Origin: Corynebacterium tuberculostearicum
GTDB taxonomy: Bacteria; Actinomycetota; Actinomycetes; Mycobacteriales; Mycobacteriaceae
NCBI RefSeq assembly: GCF_013408445.1
Contig: NZ_JACBZL010000001.1
Location: forward strand, 1,240,001-1,304,000
Direction of reading: 5' to 3'
DNA length: 64,000 nucleotides
A program made the translations under genes and the position numbers. Position 1 is the first letter of the stretch. Each line of letters starts with the position of its first letter. The notes beneath the pieces were generated by a model. It was given only the letters and a program-made list of their open reading frames with translations. It was not told the DNA's origin and made no database searches. Positions 17,141 through 25,844 of the stretch are shown in pieces.

Positions 17141-18412
17141 CTACTGATTGGCGTCCGCGTTGCCCTTAGACCACTCGCCCCAGGACATATTCCAGTCACC
17201 TAGGCCATCCAGCGCATTAAGCGTTTCACCGTAGGTATTGAACACGCGCACCACGTCGCCGCGCTTCATGGTTTCCTGGAACCACTGTGCGGCCTCCGGC
17301 GTCACGTTAATGCAGCCGTGCGAGGTATTGGTATTGCCCTGCGCCCCTACGGACCACGGAGCGGAGTGAACATAGATGCCGGAATAGGACATCTGCGTAG
17401 CCCAGTCCACGGTCGTGCGGTAGCCGCCTGCCTCATGGGCTAGGCCAAAGGTCTCCGAGTCCATGACTAGCTGCGGGTGCTCATCACCGATGATGTAGCG
17501 CCCGTTCGGCGTATCGTACTGATAATCGCGGCCTAGCGAGACCGGGATGGCGCGCAAGAACTTCTTATTCTTAAAGACCTTCATGGTCTTGGTGGCGTTA
17601 TCGATAATCGCCACGGTGCGGTCACCGATGGTGAAATTGGTCTTGGCGTTCTCGCCGCCGTAAATTCCGCCGCCTAGGTCCTTGCCATACTGGTCCACCT
17701 TCACCTCAACCTTGGTGCCAGGCTCCCAGTATTCCTTTGGACGCCAGCGCACCTCTTGGTTGTTGACCCAGTAGAAAGCGCCCTTAACCTCAGGGTTGGT
17801 GGTCACAGTAATGGTCTTCTCGGCCGCCTTGCGGTCCGTAATCGGCACGCCGAAGTTCACGCCAATGACCTGGCCTACGCCGACCTCAGAATCCGGGATT
17901 GGGCTAAGCGAGACTTCGGCAACGCCCGCTGCTTGCGGGGTGGAAAAGCTGAGTTTCTTCTTGTTGCCATCCACATCGGAGGCCACGATGGAATAGGTGT
18001 GGTTGTAGCCCAGGTCCTCCGCCGTAGACCACGTCTTGGCGTCCTTGGAGAGCTTTTCTTTGACTTCCACGCCCAGTTCATTGGTCATGGTGACGCTCTT
18101 GAGCTTGCCGGTGGTCTTCACGGTGACGGGCTTAGACGGATCCACGTTCTTCGCCCCGTCTTTCACGGAAGCCTTCAGACCATCCTTTTTCTTTTCGGAC
18201 TCTTTGCCACCATCTTTCGCGCCGTTCGCGCTTGCGGCGGCGGTGGATTCTTGGTCAGCGGCCTGATTCTCGGCAGAGGAATCAGAGGAGCAGGAGGCGG
18301 CGGCTAGGGAAATGCACGCAACGCCCGCGGCCGCGATGAGGCGGCGCGCACTAGGGAGGGAATGTTTCACTGAGTTGCCCTTAGACACGTAATTGCTGCT
18401 TTCAAAGACCAA
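17141..18412 (-). CDS. L,D-transpeptidase (YkuD) lipoprotein with Ig-like domain
   Basis: Forms 3-3 cross-links in peptidoglycan at the outer face of the membrane. An N-terminal hydrophobic stretch ends in a lipobox LAAASC, so it should be a lipoprotein. A Lys/Ala/Ser-rich linker (about 50-90) leads to an Ig-like domain (about 92-250) and the YkuD catalytic domain, with SHGCIN at 364-369 (catalytic C367) and its partner HSAP region before it. The layout matches mycobacterial LdtMt2. At 423 aa it has the expected length. The true start may be a nearby internal GTG (SVKHSLPS region), since residues 1-14 look unlike a signal peptide. Confidence 0.93.
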   Translation of the reverse strand: MVFESSNYVSKGNSVKHSLPSARRLIAAAGVACISLAAASCSSDSSAENQAADQESTAAASANGAKDGGKESEKKKDGLKASVKDGAKNVDPSKPVTVKTTGKLKSVTMTNELGVEVKEKLSKDAKTWSTAEDLGYNHTYSIVASDVDGNKKKLSFSTPQAAGVAEVSLSPIPDSEVGVGQVIGVNFGVPITDRKAAEKTITVTTNPEVKGAFYWVNNQEVRWRPKEYWEPGTKVEVKVDQYGKDLGGGIYGGENAKTNFTIGDRTVAIIDNATKTMKVFKNKKFLRAIPVSLGRDYQYDTPNGRYIIGDEHPQLVMDSETFGLAHEAGGYRTTVDWATQMSYSGIYVHSAPWSVGAQGNTNTSHGCINVTPEAAQWFQETMKRGDVVRVFNTYGETLNALDGLGDWNMSWGEWSKGNADANQ

Positions 18413-18582
18413 TTTAGATTAGCGTCTCGCTCCAGCAATTACCAGAAGCCACTTCAGGCATTAACCAATTCGTTATACACTCCTAAAAACATGCGATGAC
18501 CAGGCGATTTTACACTTTTCAAGAATGGCTGCTAGAGTATCTACTCGTTGCACAGAGAGCCACACGGCAGGAAGTCAACAAT

Positions 18583-18658
<76 letters not shown>

Positions 18659-18682
18659 CTTAAAAATTTAAATTAAAAAATT

Positions 18683-18708
18683 AGGCCGGGCAATCGCCCG
18701 GCCTTTTT
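18683..18708 (+). terminator. terminator after tRNA-Lys
   Basis: Perfect 9-bp stem AGGCCGGGC/GCCCGGCCT with a 4-base loop and a T-run. It lies between tRNA-Lys and the convergent ABC ATPase gene and could act in both directions, since A-rich bases precede it. Confidence 0.9.
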
Positions 18709-18709
18709 G

Positions 18710-19471
18710 CTATTTCACCCGCAGCGGGGCAATGAGTGGAGCGCCGCCATGCTGGACGACGTCCGCCTCTACCCCATACACGCCTTCCACGAGCTCCCCC
18801 GTGAGAACGTCTGAAGGCGCGCCCTGAGCGCGAATATGGCCCTTCTTGAGCACCACCAGCTGATCGCACATGCGCGCAGCCAGGTTGATGTCGTGGATGG
18901 CCACAAGGCCTAGGCTGCCGTCGCGCTTCGCCTTGGCACGCACCTCGTCCAGCACGAAGATCTGGTGATGCAGGTCGAGGGCGGACGTGGGTTCGTCGAG
19001 AAGCATGAGGCCTGGGTTGCCCACCAACATCTGCGCCACCGCCACCAGCTGGCGCTGTCCGCCGGAAAGCTCGTTGAGGTAGCGCGAGGCAATCGCGTCC
19101 AGGCCCAGCGAGTGCAGCACCTCACCGGTGCGCGTAATCGGGTCCTCGCAGGCCTCACGGCGTGCAGAGATCAGCACGGCCTCAAACGCCCGCAGCGCGG
19201 CCGTACTCGTGAGATCCTGCGGCACGTAGCCGATGAGCTGCCGGCGTCGCTTGCCGCGCGGGGCCGTGCCATCGACGCGGAAATCCACCTCACCATCGCA
19301 ACCGCGGTGCACTCCAGCCAGGGACTTGATAAGCGTGGTCTTGCCGGAGGCATTCGGCCCCAACAGGCCCACCAGCTGCCCGCCGTGGAGCTTTTCCACA
19401 TCCACGGACTCCAGCACGCGGTGCTTGCCATAGGCCGCACTCAGCCCGGAAATAGTCAGTTCTACGTCCAC
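18710..19471 (-). CDS. iron-siderophore ABC transporter, ATP-binding protein
   Basis: A FecE/FhuC-type ABC ATPase (253 aa) powering uptake. Walker A GPNASGKT at 38-45, Q-loop VPQD, signature LSGGQRQLV, Walker B LMLLDEPTSALD and H-switch AIHDIN are complete. It overlaps the permease gene by 10 bp and is the third gene of a binding protein - permease - ATPase operon led by a DtxR-like operator. The substrate (siderophore, heme or other iron chelate) is inferred only. Confidence 0.92.
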   Translation of the reverse strand: MDVELTISGLSAAYGKHRVLESVDVEKLHGGQLVGLLGPNASGKTTLIKSLAGVHRGCDGEVDFRVDGTAPRGKRRRQLIGYVPQDLTSTAALRAFEAVLISARREACEDPITRTGEVLHSLGLDAIASRYLNELSGGQRQLVAVAQMLVGNPGLMLLDEPTSALDLHHQIFVLDEVRAKAKRDGSLGLVAIHDINLAARMCDQLVVLKKGHIRAQGAPSDVLTGELVEGVYGVEADVVQHGGAPLIAPLRVK

Positions 19472-20517
19472 AATGCCCTCCTTCGGGTCATGACGATGGC
19501 AATGAAGAATGGCACGCCCAGAAGCGAGGTGACAATGCCAATGGGAATAGCCAGGCCCGGCTTAATCATCAGGCTCACCGCATGCGCGGCACACATCACG
19601 GCCGCGCCCGCCGCCATGGAGGCCGGCAGGAAGTAGCGCTGGTCCTCGCCCACCAACATGCGGGCGATGTGCGGGCCCACCAAGCCGATGAAGCCGATGA
19701 TGCCCGCGAAGGCCACGGTGGTCGCCGCGACGAGCGAAACCACGATGAGCACCACAACGCGCAGGCGGGAGGTATTGATGCCCATGGCGGTAGCGCGGGC
19801 GTCGCCAAGCCGCAAGGCAGTAAGGCGCCAGCCCAACGCCCACAAAATGGGCAGGGCGATAATCAGCACGGCCGCCAGCACGCCGTTGGCCGCCCAATTG
19901 GCGCGGGTAAGAGAACCCATGGACCAAAAGACGATCTGCTGCAGCGCCTCGGCCGAGGACTGGTACTGGATAAGCGCCAGCATGGCTTGGAAGAAGAACA
20001 CCAAGCCGATGCCCAGCAGCACCATAGTCTCCGCCTTCGCGCCGCGGATAACGGCCGCAACCACGATGATGGCCGTCGCCACTGCGGCCGCGAGCCATGC
20101 CATCAGCGCCAGGTTGAACTGCGGCTGCGCAATCAGCTGCCACTTGAGCACGATGGAGGTCGCGCCACCAAACGCGGCGGCCGCGGAAATGCCAAGGGTA
20201 AAAGGCTCGGCCAGCGGATTATTGAGGATGGTCTGCATCTCTGCGCCGGCCAAAGACAGCGCCATGCCGATGAGCACGGCCATCACGGCCATGGGCAGGC
20301 GCAGCTGCCACAGCACCGTGCGCGTCTGGTCATCCAGCCCCGCGGGATTCACAATGCCCTTCATGACCTCGGCCGGGCTGATATCAATCGCGCCCACAAA
20401 GTTGCTGATAATGAAGGCCACGGCTGCAATCAGCGTCAGGCCCGCAACGATGCCGATGCGTTGCCACGTTAACTTCTTATGCTGCCGCGCTAGCGCGGCT
20501 ACCTCTGCGCCCTCCAT
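19462..20517 (-). CDS. iron-siderophore ABC transporter permease (FecCD family)
   Basis: A 351-aa membrane protein with about nine to ten hydrophobic segments. FecCD features include the LRLPMAVMAVLIGMALSLAGAEMQ region and the FVGLVGPHIARMLVG-like block (here FIGLVGPHIARML), which contacts the ATPase. It carries both permease functions as a homodimer would. Its ATG overlaps the stop of the binding-protein gene (TAATG), so the two are translationally coupled. Confidence 0.93.
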   Translation of the reverse strand: MEGAEVAALARQHKKLTWQRIGIVAGLTLIAAVAFIISNFVGAIDISPAEVMKGIVNPAGLDDQTRTVLWQLRLPMAVMAVLIGMALSLAGAEMQTILNNPLAEPFTLGISAAAAFGGATSIVLKWQLIAQPQFNLALMAWLAAAVATAIIVVAAVIRGAKAETMVLLGIGLVFFFQAMLALIQYQSSAEALQQIVFWSMGSLTRANWAANGVLAAVLIIALPILWALGWRLTALRLGDARATAMGINTSRLRVVVLIVVSLVAATTVAFAGIIGFIGLVGPHIARMLVGEDQRYFLPASMAAGAAVMCAAHAVSLMIKPGLAIPIGIVTSLLGVPFFIAIVMTRRRALWT

Positions 20518-21680
20518 TAGTTGGTGCTAAAGAAGGTTCCCTCGCCAGAGACCGGCGAGTACTTTTCTTGCGCGTCCATCCACTGCTTGGCGACGTCCAC
20601 ATCGGCATACGCCTCCGGATCAACCCACTCGGCCACCTGCAGCAGCGCCAGGTAGTTAAACGGCGAATCATAGAACTGGTGCCACATGCTGTGGAAGTGG
20701 TGTTCCTTGACCGCGCGCAGCTTATCGAAGCCGGTCTGCTTGCCCGGCAGCTTAGCCACGCTGCCCTTGGCTTCCTTTTCATCGATGCCATAACCGACGG
20801 CCGCATAGCCGACTGGGTGGCCCTCATCGTCCTTCATATCGGACCAATCGCCACCGGTGGCAATGATCATGTCCGGGTCGGCTTCTAGGACCTTTTCCGG
20901 GGTGATTGTGCCGGACTCGCCCGGGATGATTTCATCGGCAATATTCTCGCCGCCGGCCGCGTTGACCAGCTGGGAAATATTGGAATCGTTCCACGAACCG
21001 CAGCAATCGGAAACGCCGGCCGAACGCCAGACGAAGGTCTTTGGCTTATCCTTAACCTTCTCCGCGCGCTCCTCTACCAAGTCCACGGTCTTTTGCCAAT
21101 CCGCGTTGAATTCCTCCGCGCGGTCCTCCTGGCCGAAGATTTCGCCGAAGATGTCCATGGTCTTAGGCGTATTCTCCAGCGGCTTGCGGCGGAAATCGGT
21201 CACCGCGTACTTCAGGCCGGCCTGCTCCATCTTGTCGGTCAGGCCCGCTTCGCGGGAGGCATCGTATTGATCCAGCGACAGCACGATGAGATCCGGATCC
21301 AAGCTCACAAGCTTTTCCACGGTGACATCGCCCTTGGTGAAGCCGCCAATCTCCGGAACCTCGTTGACGGAGGGCAGCTCCTTTTCCAGTGCGTTGTAGT
21401 AATCCGGCACATTTTGCTTGAGGTCCGTGCCGATGCCAACGACCTTGTCCAGCGGATTATCGGTATTGAGTACGCCGGTAGCAAAAAGCGATCGGCCCTC
21501 TCCCAAAATCACGCGGTCGGGAGCCTTATCCAGTTCCACGTCACGGCCGGTGATATCGGTGAAGGAAAATTCGGCTTCGCCGCTGGCGCCGCCGGTTACT
21601 TCTTCGGCCGCTCCGCAGCCGACGAGCGCGGTTGCCGACGCCGCCACAACCGCCATCACCTTGAAGGGGGTATGAGCCAT
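20517..21680 (-). CDS. iron-siderophore ABC transporter substrate-binding lipoprotein
   Basis: A 387-aa extracellular binding protein of the FepB/BtuF-like fold. MAHTPFKVMAVVAASATALVGC gives a signal sequence with a lipobox Cys at about residue 22. TDITGRDVELDKAPDRVILGEG is the start of the periplasmic-binding domain; a helix-rich linker near residues 190-215 separates the lobes. AAGGA precedes the ATG at 21680. A CC-containing motif VSDCCGSWND is unusual and conserved only in some of these proteins, to my knowledge. First gene of the operon. Confidence 0.9.
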   Translation of the reverse strand: MAHTPFKVMAVVAASATALVGCGAAEEVTGGASGEAEFSFTDITGRDVELDKAPDRVILGEGRSLFATGVLNTDNPLDKVVGIGTDLKQNVPDYYNALEKELPSVNEVPEIGGFTKGDVTVEKLVSLDPDLIVLSLDQYDASREAGLTDKMEQAGLKYAVTDFRRKPLENTPKTMDIFGEIFGQEDRAEEFNADWQKTVDLVEERAEKVKDKPKTFVWRSAGVSDCCGSWNDSNISQLVNAAGGENIADEIIPGESGTITPEKVLEADPDMIIATGGDWSDMKDDEGHPVGYAAVGYGIDEKEAKGSVAKLPGKQTGFDKLRAVKEHHFHSMWHQFYDSPFNYLALLQVAEWVDPEAYADVDVAKQWMDAQEKYSPVSGEGTFFSTN

Positions 21681-21732
21681 TTTTAGTCCTTGGTTGTTGG
21701 ATGCCCTCGCGGCAGCCGCGAAGAGCCTTACA

Positions 21733-21775
21733 TAGGACATCCTAACCTGACTAAGTAAGGTAACCCAAACCTAAA
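21733..21775. promoter_or_regulatory. two tandem DtxR-like iron boxes
   Basis: On the minus strand, 21757-21775 matches the 19-base DtxR consensus TWAGGTTAGSCTAACCTWA at 16 positions and 21733-21751 at 14. A TATGTA -10 candidate overlaps the second box (21730-21735). The operator lies 53-95 bp upstream of the binding-protein start and slightly overlaps the stop of the glutaminase gene. It predicts iron-dependent repression of the ABC operon. Confidence 0.65.
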
Positions 21776-23048
21776 CGGATTCGCCGTTGATCGCGTAGTC
21801 TTCCGGCTCGCCCTTGGGCACCTCGGTGCCGTCCGACATGGTGCGATCTTCCAGCTCCCCATCCGGATCCACGATGGCGATATCGAAGCCAGACTCGCGA
21901 ATTCGGCGCAGCCCCTCCTTCAGCATGCGTCGACCCATGCGGTTCGTGCCCGTAATATGCGATAGCTCGAGCACCACCGTGCCCTCGCCAAAGTCCGACT
22001 CCATCAACTCGTACAAGATAGTCTCAGCCGCGTTGAAGTTGATCAGGCCCTGCAGATAAATCACGGTCAGCTCCGCATCCTGCTCCACCTTGCGCACTGG
22101 GTTCACGCCGTAGCGCTCGTCCGTGGACATCAGGTGCAGGCCCATGTCCTTCGACAGCAGCTTGAACGCATCCACCCCGCGCACCGAGTTGCCTTCTTTG
22201 TTCAGTCGCGGCGAGAATGTCGCCACGCCCAACTGGCCCGGCAGCGTGCCCAGCAGGCCACCCGAAACGCCCGACTTCGCCGGGATACCCACCTCGGCCA
22301 TCCATCGGCCGGCGCCGTCGTACATGCCAGCCGAGCTCATTACCGATAGCGTCAACCGGCACACGTCCGCATCGAGAATCTTGTCCCCCGTCACCGGCTG
22401 CACGCCGCCATTGGCCAGCGTTGCCGACATCACGGCCAAGTCCCGCACCGTCACCACAATCGAGCACTGCTCAATATACGTTGACACCGCATCGTGTGCC
22501 TCGTCCTGGATGATGTCGTAGTTGCGCAACATGTGCGCCAGCGAAAGGTTGCGTTCGCTGACTTCCAGCTCGGAGGAACGCATGGCGTCGTCGATAAGCA
22601 AATCTCGCCCCGCCAGCCGCGAAAAATAGGTGCGCAGGCGCTCCACGCGCGCGGCAGGCTCCGAATCCACGCCATTAATCAGCTGCGTGACCGCAATCGC
22701 GCCCGCATTAATCATCGGGTTGACCGGCCGATGGTCATCGCGGTTGAGCGAAAGCTCGTTGAAGGCCTCGCCCGAAGGCTCCATGCCCACGATGTCGCGC
22801 ACCGCGGAAAGACCAAGCTCCTGGAGAGCCAGCGCATAAACAAAAGGCTTGGACAAGGACTGAAGGGTAAATTCCACCTCATCATCGCCCGCAGAATAAA
22901 CGTGGCCGGTGGTGGTGCACATCGCGGCGCCGAGATACTCGGGTTCCGCCTTAGCCAGCTCCGGAATATAGTCCGCCACGGCGCCGTCGCGATTATCGCG
23001 CACCTTGGTGAGGATTTCCTGCAAATAAAAAGGGATTGGTGTCTTCAT
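21771..23048 (-). CDS. glsA: glutaminase with C-terminal STAS domain
   Basis: Converts glutamine to glutamate and ammonia. The serine-dependent glutaminase domain (about residues 1-300) has the SxxK dyad S64-K67 (QSLSKPF), NPMINAGAI and SGVSGGLLG. Residues about 320-420 form a STAS-like domain (LTVIYLQGLINFNAAETILYELM...VVLELSHI), typical of transporter or anti-sigma modules. At 425 aa it is longer than the 300-aa E. coli enzymes. MKTPIPF at 23048 is the likely start. Cyclic-nucleotide-binding glutaminase relatives exist in other actinobacteria; here only STAS is seen. Confidence 0.9.
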   Translation of the reverse strand: MKTPIPFYLQEILTKVRDNRDGAVADYIPELAKAEPEYLGAAMCTTTGHVYSAGDDEVEFTLQSLSKPFVYALALQELGLSAVRDIVGMEPSGEAFNELSLNRDDHRPVNPMINAGAIAVTQLINGVDSEPAARVERLRTYFSRLAGRDLLIDDAMRSSELEVSERNLSLAHMLRNYDIIQDEAHDAVSTYIEQCSIVVTVRDLAVMSATLANGGVQPVTGDKILDADVCRLTLSVMSSAGMYDGAGRWMAEVGIPAKSGVSGGLLGTLPGQLGVATFSPRLNKEGNSVRGVDAFKLLSKDMGLHLMSTDERYGVNPVRKVEQDAELTVIYLQGLINFNAAETILYELMESDFGEGTVVLELSHITGTNRMGRRMLKEGLRRIRESGFDIAIVDPDGELEDRTMSDGTEVPKGEPEDYAINGESV

Positions 23049-23064
23049 CCCAACCCAGCCTACG

Positions 23065-23093
23065 AAAAAAGTCCCCGCGGTGTGCGGGGACTT
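23065..23093 (-). terminator. terminator of the DUF3618 gene
   Basis: AAGTCCCCGC-N5-GCGGGGACTT; on the minus strand it is followed by a run of six T. It lies just upstream of glsA and isolates it. Confidence 0.85.
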
Positions 23094-23098
23094 CACAA

Positions 23099-23377
23099 TT
23101 AGTGGCGCTCGGACAGCAGGCGCTGCAGCTCCTTCAGGTCGCTCTTGCGGCGGCGAGAGCGGAAGACCGAGAAAGCAATCAGGCCAACCACAGCGGCGCC
23201 GACACCGCCCAGGGCCATCTGCACGTTGCGGTCCTGCAGCTTATCGGTGGCCGCGGTCTTAGCCTCGTTGGCAAAGTTCTGCGGCTTGCTGCGCTGTGCC
23301 AGCTCGTCCAGGGTGCCGGCCAGCTGGCGGCGGGTGCGCTCGATATCGCGCTGAATGTCTTCAATATTGCGTGCCAC
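23099..23377 (-). CDS. DUF3618 membrane protein
   Basis: A 92-aa protein. MARNIEDIQRDIERTRRQLAGTLDEL is the DUF3618 signature, an amphipathic helix near the N-terminus. One membrane segment (about 54-73) is followed by a basic tail (RSRRRKSDLK). It starts with GTG, preceded by AGAGGAG. Function is unknown; family members are often near stress or envelope genes in actinobacteria. Confidence 0.88.
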   Translation of the reverse strand: MARNIEDIQRDIERTRRQLAGTLDELAQRSKPQNFANEAKTAATDKLQDRNVQMALGGVGAAVVGLIAFSVFRSRRRKSDLKELQRLLSERH

Positions 23378-23473
23378 GAAGTTCTCCTCTTAACTTAGGT
23401 TCGCTCTTAACGGGGTCATTCTACCCCGCCGGCCCAAAAGCGTGCAGCCCGGGCGGTAAGTAAGGTGGAAACT

Positions 23474-23941
23474 ATGACTGAAAACCGTTTGAACGTTGGA
23501 GATACCGCCCCTGCCTTTGCGCTTGCCGACGACGCCGGAAACACCGTTTCCCTCCCCGATTACGCAGGCCAGCGCGTACTGGTCTACTTCTACCCCCGCG
23601 CCAATACCCCGGGCTGCACCAAGGAAGCCTGCGATTTCCGCGATTCCCTGGAACAGCTCAATGATCTCAATATTGCCGTCGTAGGCATCTCGCCAGATAA
23701 GCCGGAGGCGCTGGCGAAGTTCCGCGCGGACCACGAGCTGAACTTCCCGCTGCTTTCGGATCCGGATAAGTCTGTCATGACCGCCTACGGCGCATTTGGG
23801 GAGAAGAAGAACTACGGCAAGGTTGTCCAGGGCGTTATCCGCTCCACCTTCCTGGTCGAGCCGGATGGCACCATCGGCCAGACGCACTACAACGTCAAGG
23901 CCACCGGCCACGTTGCCCGCGTAATGAAGGGGCTTAGCTAG
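23474..23941 (+). CDS. bcp: thioredoxin-dependent peroxiredoxin (Bcp/PrxQ)
   Basis: Reduces peroxides with thioredoxin. 155 aa with the peroxidatic C48 in NTPGCTKE and the resolving C53 five residues later, which is the PrxQ alpha2-helix pattern. The ATG at 23474 has AAGGTGG upstream; a GTG at 23465 is in frame but lacks one. Divergent from the DUF3618 gene and followed 3 bp later by a TetR regulator. Confidence 0.93.
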   Translation: MTENRLNVGDTAPAFALADDAGNTVSLPDYAGQRVLVYFYPRANTPGCTKEACDFRDSLEQLNDLNIAVVGISPDKPEALAKFRADHELNFPLLSDPDKSVMTAYGAFGEKKNYGKVVQGVIRSTFLVEPDGTIGQTHYNVKATGHVARVMKGLS

Positions 23942-23944
23942 CGC

Positions 23945-24571
23945 GTGAGAGAGATTCTGCTACCGCGGCGTCGGCCAGCGCAGGCGCGCAGTCGCGAGCG
24001 CTTCGAGCGCATTCTGCAGGCCGCCCGCGCCGTGCTTGTCGACGTCGGCTTTGAATCCTTCACCGTCGACGAGGTCGCCCACCGCGCCGGAGTGCCCATC
24101 GGCACTCTGTATCAGTTCTTTGCCAACAAATACGTGCTCGTCTGCGAGCTCGACCGCCAAGACACGGCCGCCAGCCGGGCCGAAATCGAGCGCTTCTCCC
24201 GCCGCGACCCGGACGTGCAGTGGCCCGATGTGCTGGATGAAACCATCGATCACCTGGCGCGCATGTGGCGCGAGGATCCTTCCCGGCGCGCCGTGTGGCA
24301 TGCCGTGCAATCCACCCCCGCCACCCGCGCGACAGCCGCAGATACCGAGCGTCAGCTGCTTTGCCCCTTGTCAGAAATCCTCTCCCCACTCGCGCCGTCC
24401 ATGAGCGATGACGAACGCATTGACCTGGCCGGCTTCCTTATCCACAGCGTGGTCTCGCAGCTCAATTACGCAACTGCGGGCGACCCCAGTGGCTTTGATG
24501 CTGTGGTCGTAGAGATTAAGCGCATGCTCGTTTCGTATCTATTTTCCACTGCGGCCCACTGGGGCAGTTGA
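23945..24571 (+). CDS. TetR-family transcriptional regulator
   Basis: 208 aa. The N-terminal DNA-binding domain is clear: RERFERILQAARAVLVDVGFESFTVDEVAHRAGVPIGTLYQFFANK (about 17-62). The C-terminal ligand domain has no recognisable relation. It begins with GTG at 23945, three bases after the bcp stop, so the two are probably co-transcribed. It may control bcp or another target; nothing in the sequence decides. Confidence 0.88.
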   Translation: MREILLPRRRPAQARSRERFERILQAARAVLVDVGFESFTVDEVAHRAGVPIGTLYQFFANKYVLVCELDRQDTAASRAEIERFSRRDPDVQWPDVLDETIDHLARMWREDPSRRAVWHAVQSTPATRATAADTERQLLCPLSEILSPLAPSMSDDERIDLAGFLIHSVVSQLNYATAGDPSGFDAVVVEIKRMLVSYLFSTAAHWGS

Positions 24572-24583
24572 CGCTTAAACAAG

Positions 24584-24592
24584 TTATCCACA
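24584..24592 (+). promoter_or_regulatory. single DnaA-box match upstream of the HNH gene
   Basis: TTATCCACA, exact, in the 75-bp gap before the HNH gene. The only copy there, so its role is doubtful. Confidence 0.2.
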
Positions 24593-24646
24593 GCTGCGGA
24601 CGTCTTCGCCTCGGCTCGCCCGCCGGCTCTGCATAAAGTTGCAGCC

Positions 24647-25633
24647 ATGAGCTCACTTAAGGCCTATGCCACCCATATTGCCTCGGCGATGGACATCCTC
24701 GCCGAGGCCCACGGCATGTCTGAACGCGCCCTTGTCGAGCTGGGTTTGCCGGATGTCGAGGCCCACGACCTCCGCGCGCTGGCCGCGGTCTACTTCGGTC
24801 CGACCGGCTTCAGCCGCAAGCAACGCCACGCAGCCGCGGCCGCCCGGCACCACGACCTCGTAACGCTCAAGCTGATTGAAAAGTACGTCTCCCGGGTGCG
24901 CACGAAGCGTGAAGCGTGGAACCTACGCGTGGAGCTGTGCCGCCTGCGTGGGCCGGCTTCTGAAATCGCCCGCCGCGCTAAGCAACGCCTGCGCGAACTT
25001 CGCCCGCGCCGCATGCCACCCCGCGAAGGCGTGCAACTCCTTCGTCGCCCGAACGGACCGTGGACTATGCGGATTACCGCGCCCTCGGCCTTCCTTGCCG
25101 AATTCGACGCCGCGCTCGACCCCGACCGCCCACTCGATTCCCTCCGCGACCTACTTCGCGGCACCGGCGCGCCCTCCGCGCGCACCACCACCAACGTCAT
25201 CATCCCGCTCAACGCCCTAGACCAAATCCTGGACGGCGACGGCGAGGAAGTCACGCTGCGCCTTACCAATGGCGCCACCATTTCCGGCGCCGAGCTCGTC
25301 GAGCGCACCTTCACCGAGCACGGCCTTGCGACGCTAATCCACCCCGTCAAGGGCCCCGTCAACCTGTATCGCACATCGCGTTACGCCACCGAGAAACAGC
25401 GGCAGATGGCCGCGGCCGAAAATCCCACCTGCCCGTGGCCGCCGTGCAACCATCCGGCGGACAAGGCCCAGATCCATCACCTCAAGGCGTGGAAACACGG
25501 CGGGTTGACCAATATGGAGAACCTGACGGTGTGCTGCCCCTACCACAACGGGGTCAACCAGGATGATCCAAATGCCCCGCCGCTGCGCGGGCGCCTTGCC
25601 CGAGTCAATGGCAAGGTCCGCTGGGTTCGTTAG
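24647..25633 (+). CDS. HNH endonuclease domain protein
   Basis: 328 aa. Residues 262-303 form an HNH nuclease with zinc-type cysteines: C262, C267, then IHHLKAWKHGG, the conserved N290 and ENL, then C296-C297 and H300 (CCPYHN). The N-terminal 250 residues are helical and Arg/Ala/Leu-rich, resembling the N-terminal part of the DUF222-HNH proteins common in several copies in actinobacteria (13E12-type repeat proteins). Such genes are often multicopy and variable. No partner gene is visible, so this is not a recognisable defence system. Its stop overlaps the possible small gene on the other strand. Confidence 0.82.
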   Translation: MSSLKAYATHIASAMDILAEAHGMSERALVELGLPDVEAHDLRALAAVYFGPTGFSRKQRHAAAAARHHDLVTLKLIEKYVSRVRTKREAWNLRVELCRLRGPASEIARRAKQRLRELRPRRMPPREGVQLLRRPNGPWTMRITAPSAFLAEFDAALDPDRPLDSLRDLLRGTGAPSARTTTNVIIPLNALDQILDGDGEEVTLRLTNGATISGAELVERTFTEHGLATLIHPVKGPVNLYRTSRYATEKQRQMAAAENPTCPWPPCNHPADKAQIHHLKAWKHGGLTNMENLTVCCPYHNGVNQDDPNAPPLRGRLARVNGKVRWVR

Positions 25634-25842
25634 CGCTGCCTCTGCGAGGTAGCGCTACTCGGCGTGTCATCGGCCATAAGAACGTCGTGGACAAGGTCGC
25701 GCGCGGCGCTTAACGCATCACGACCTGAGTCAGGATGGCCGTCGTTGGCGAATACCTGGCACTCGTGATCAGGGATTACCTCCGCGCGGCGGGTTATGCC
25801 ACGCTGCGCGGTATAGGCATCAAAGAGGTTATCGATGCTCAG
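25630..25842 (-). CDS. possible small protein (70 aa) downstream of the SPFH gene
   Basis: An open frame follows the SPFH gene on the same strand, with protein-like amino-acid and codon make-up: it begins SIDNLFDAYTAQRG and carries GRDALSAARDLVHD. No ATG, GTG or TTG opens it. The best start is a CTG at 25840-25842, six bases after GAGGA, and the frame overlaps the SPFH stop by none but the last few bases. It ends four bases inside the HNH gene's stop on the other strand. It may be real with a rare start, or the tail of a decayed gene. Confidence 0.35.
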   Translation of the reverse strand: MSIDNLFDAYTAQRGITRRAEVIPDHECQVFANDGHPDSGRDALSAARDLVHDVLMADDTPSSATSQRQR

Positions 25843-25844
25843 GA

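Noticed and set aside
24647..25633. HNH protein as a phage-defence system
   Set aside because: No methyltransferase, helicase or other partner; it resembles the multicopy DUF222-HNH family of actinobacteria.
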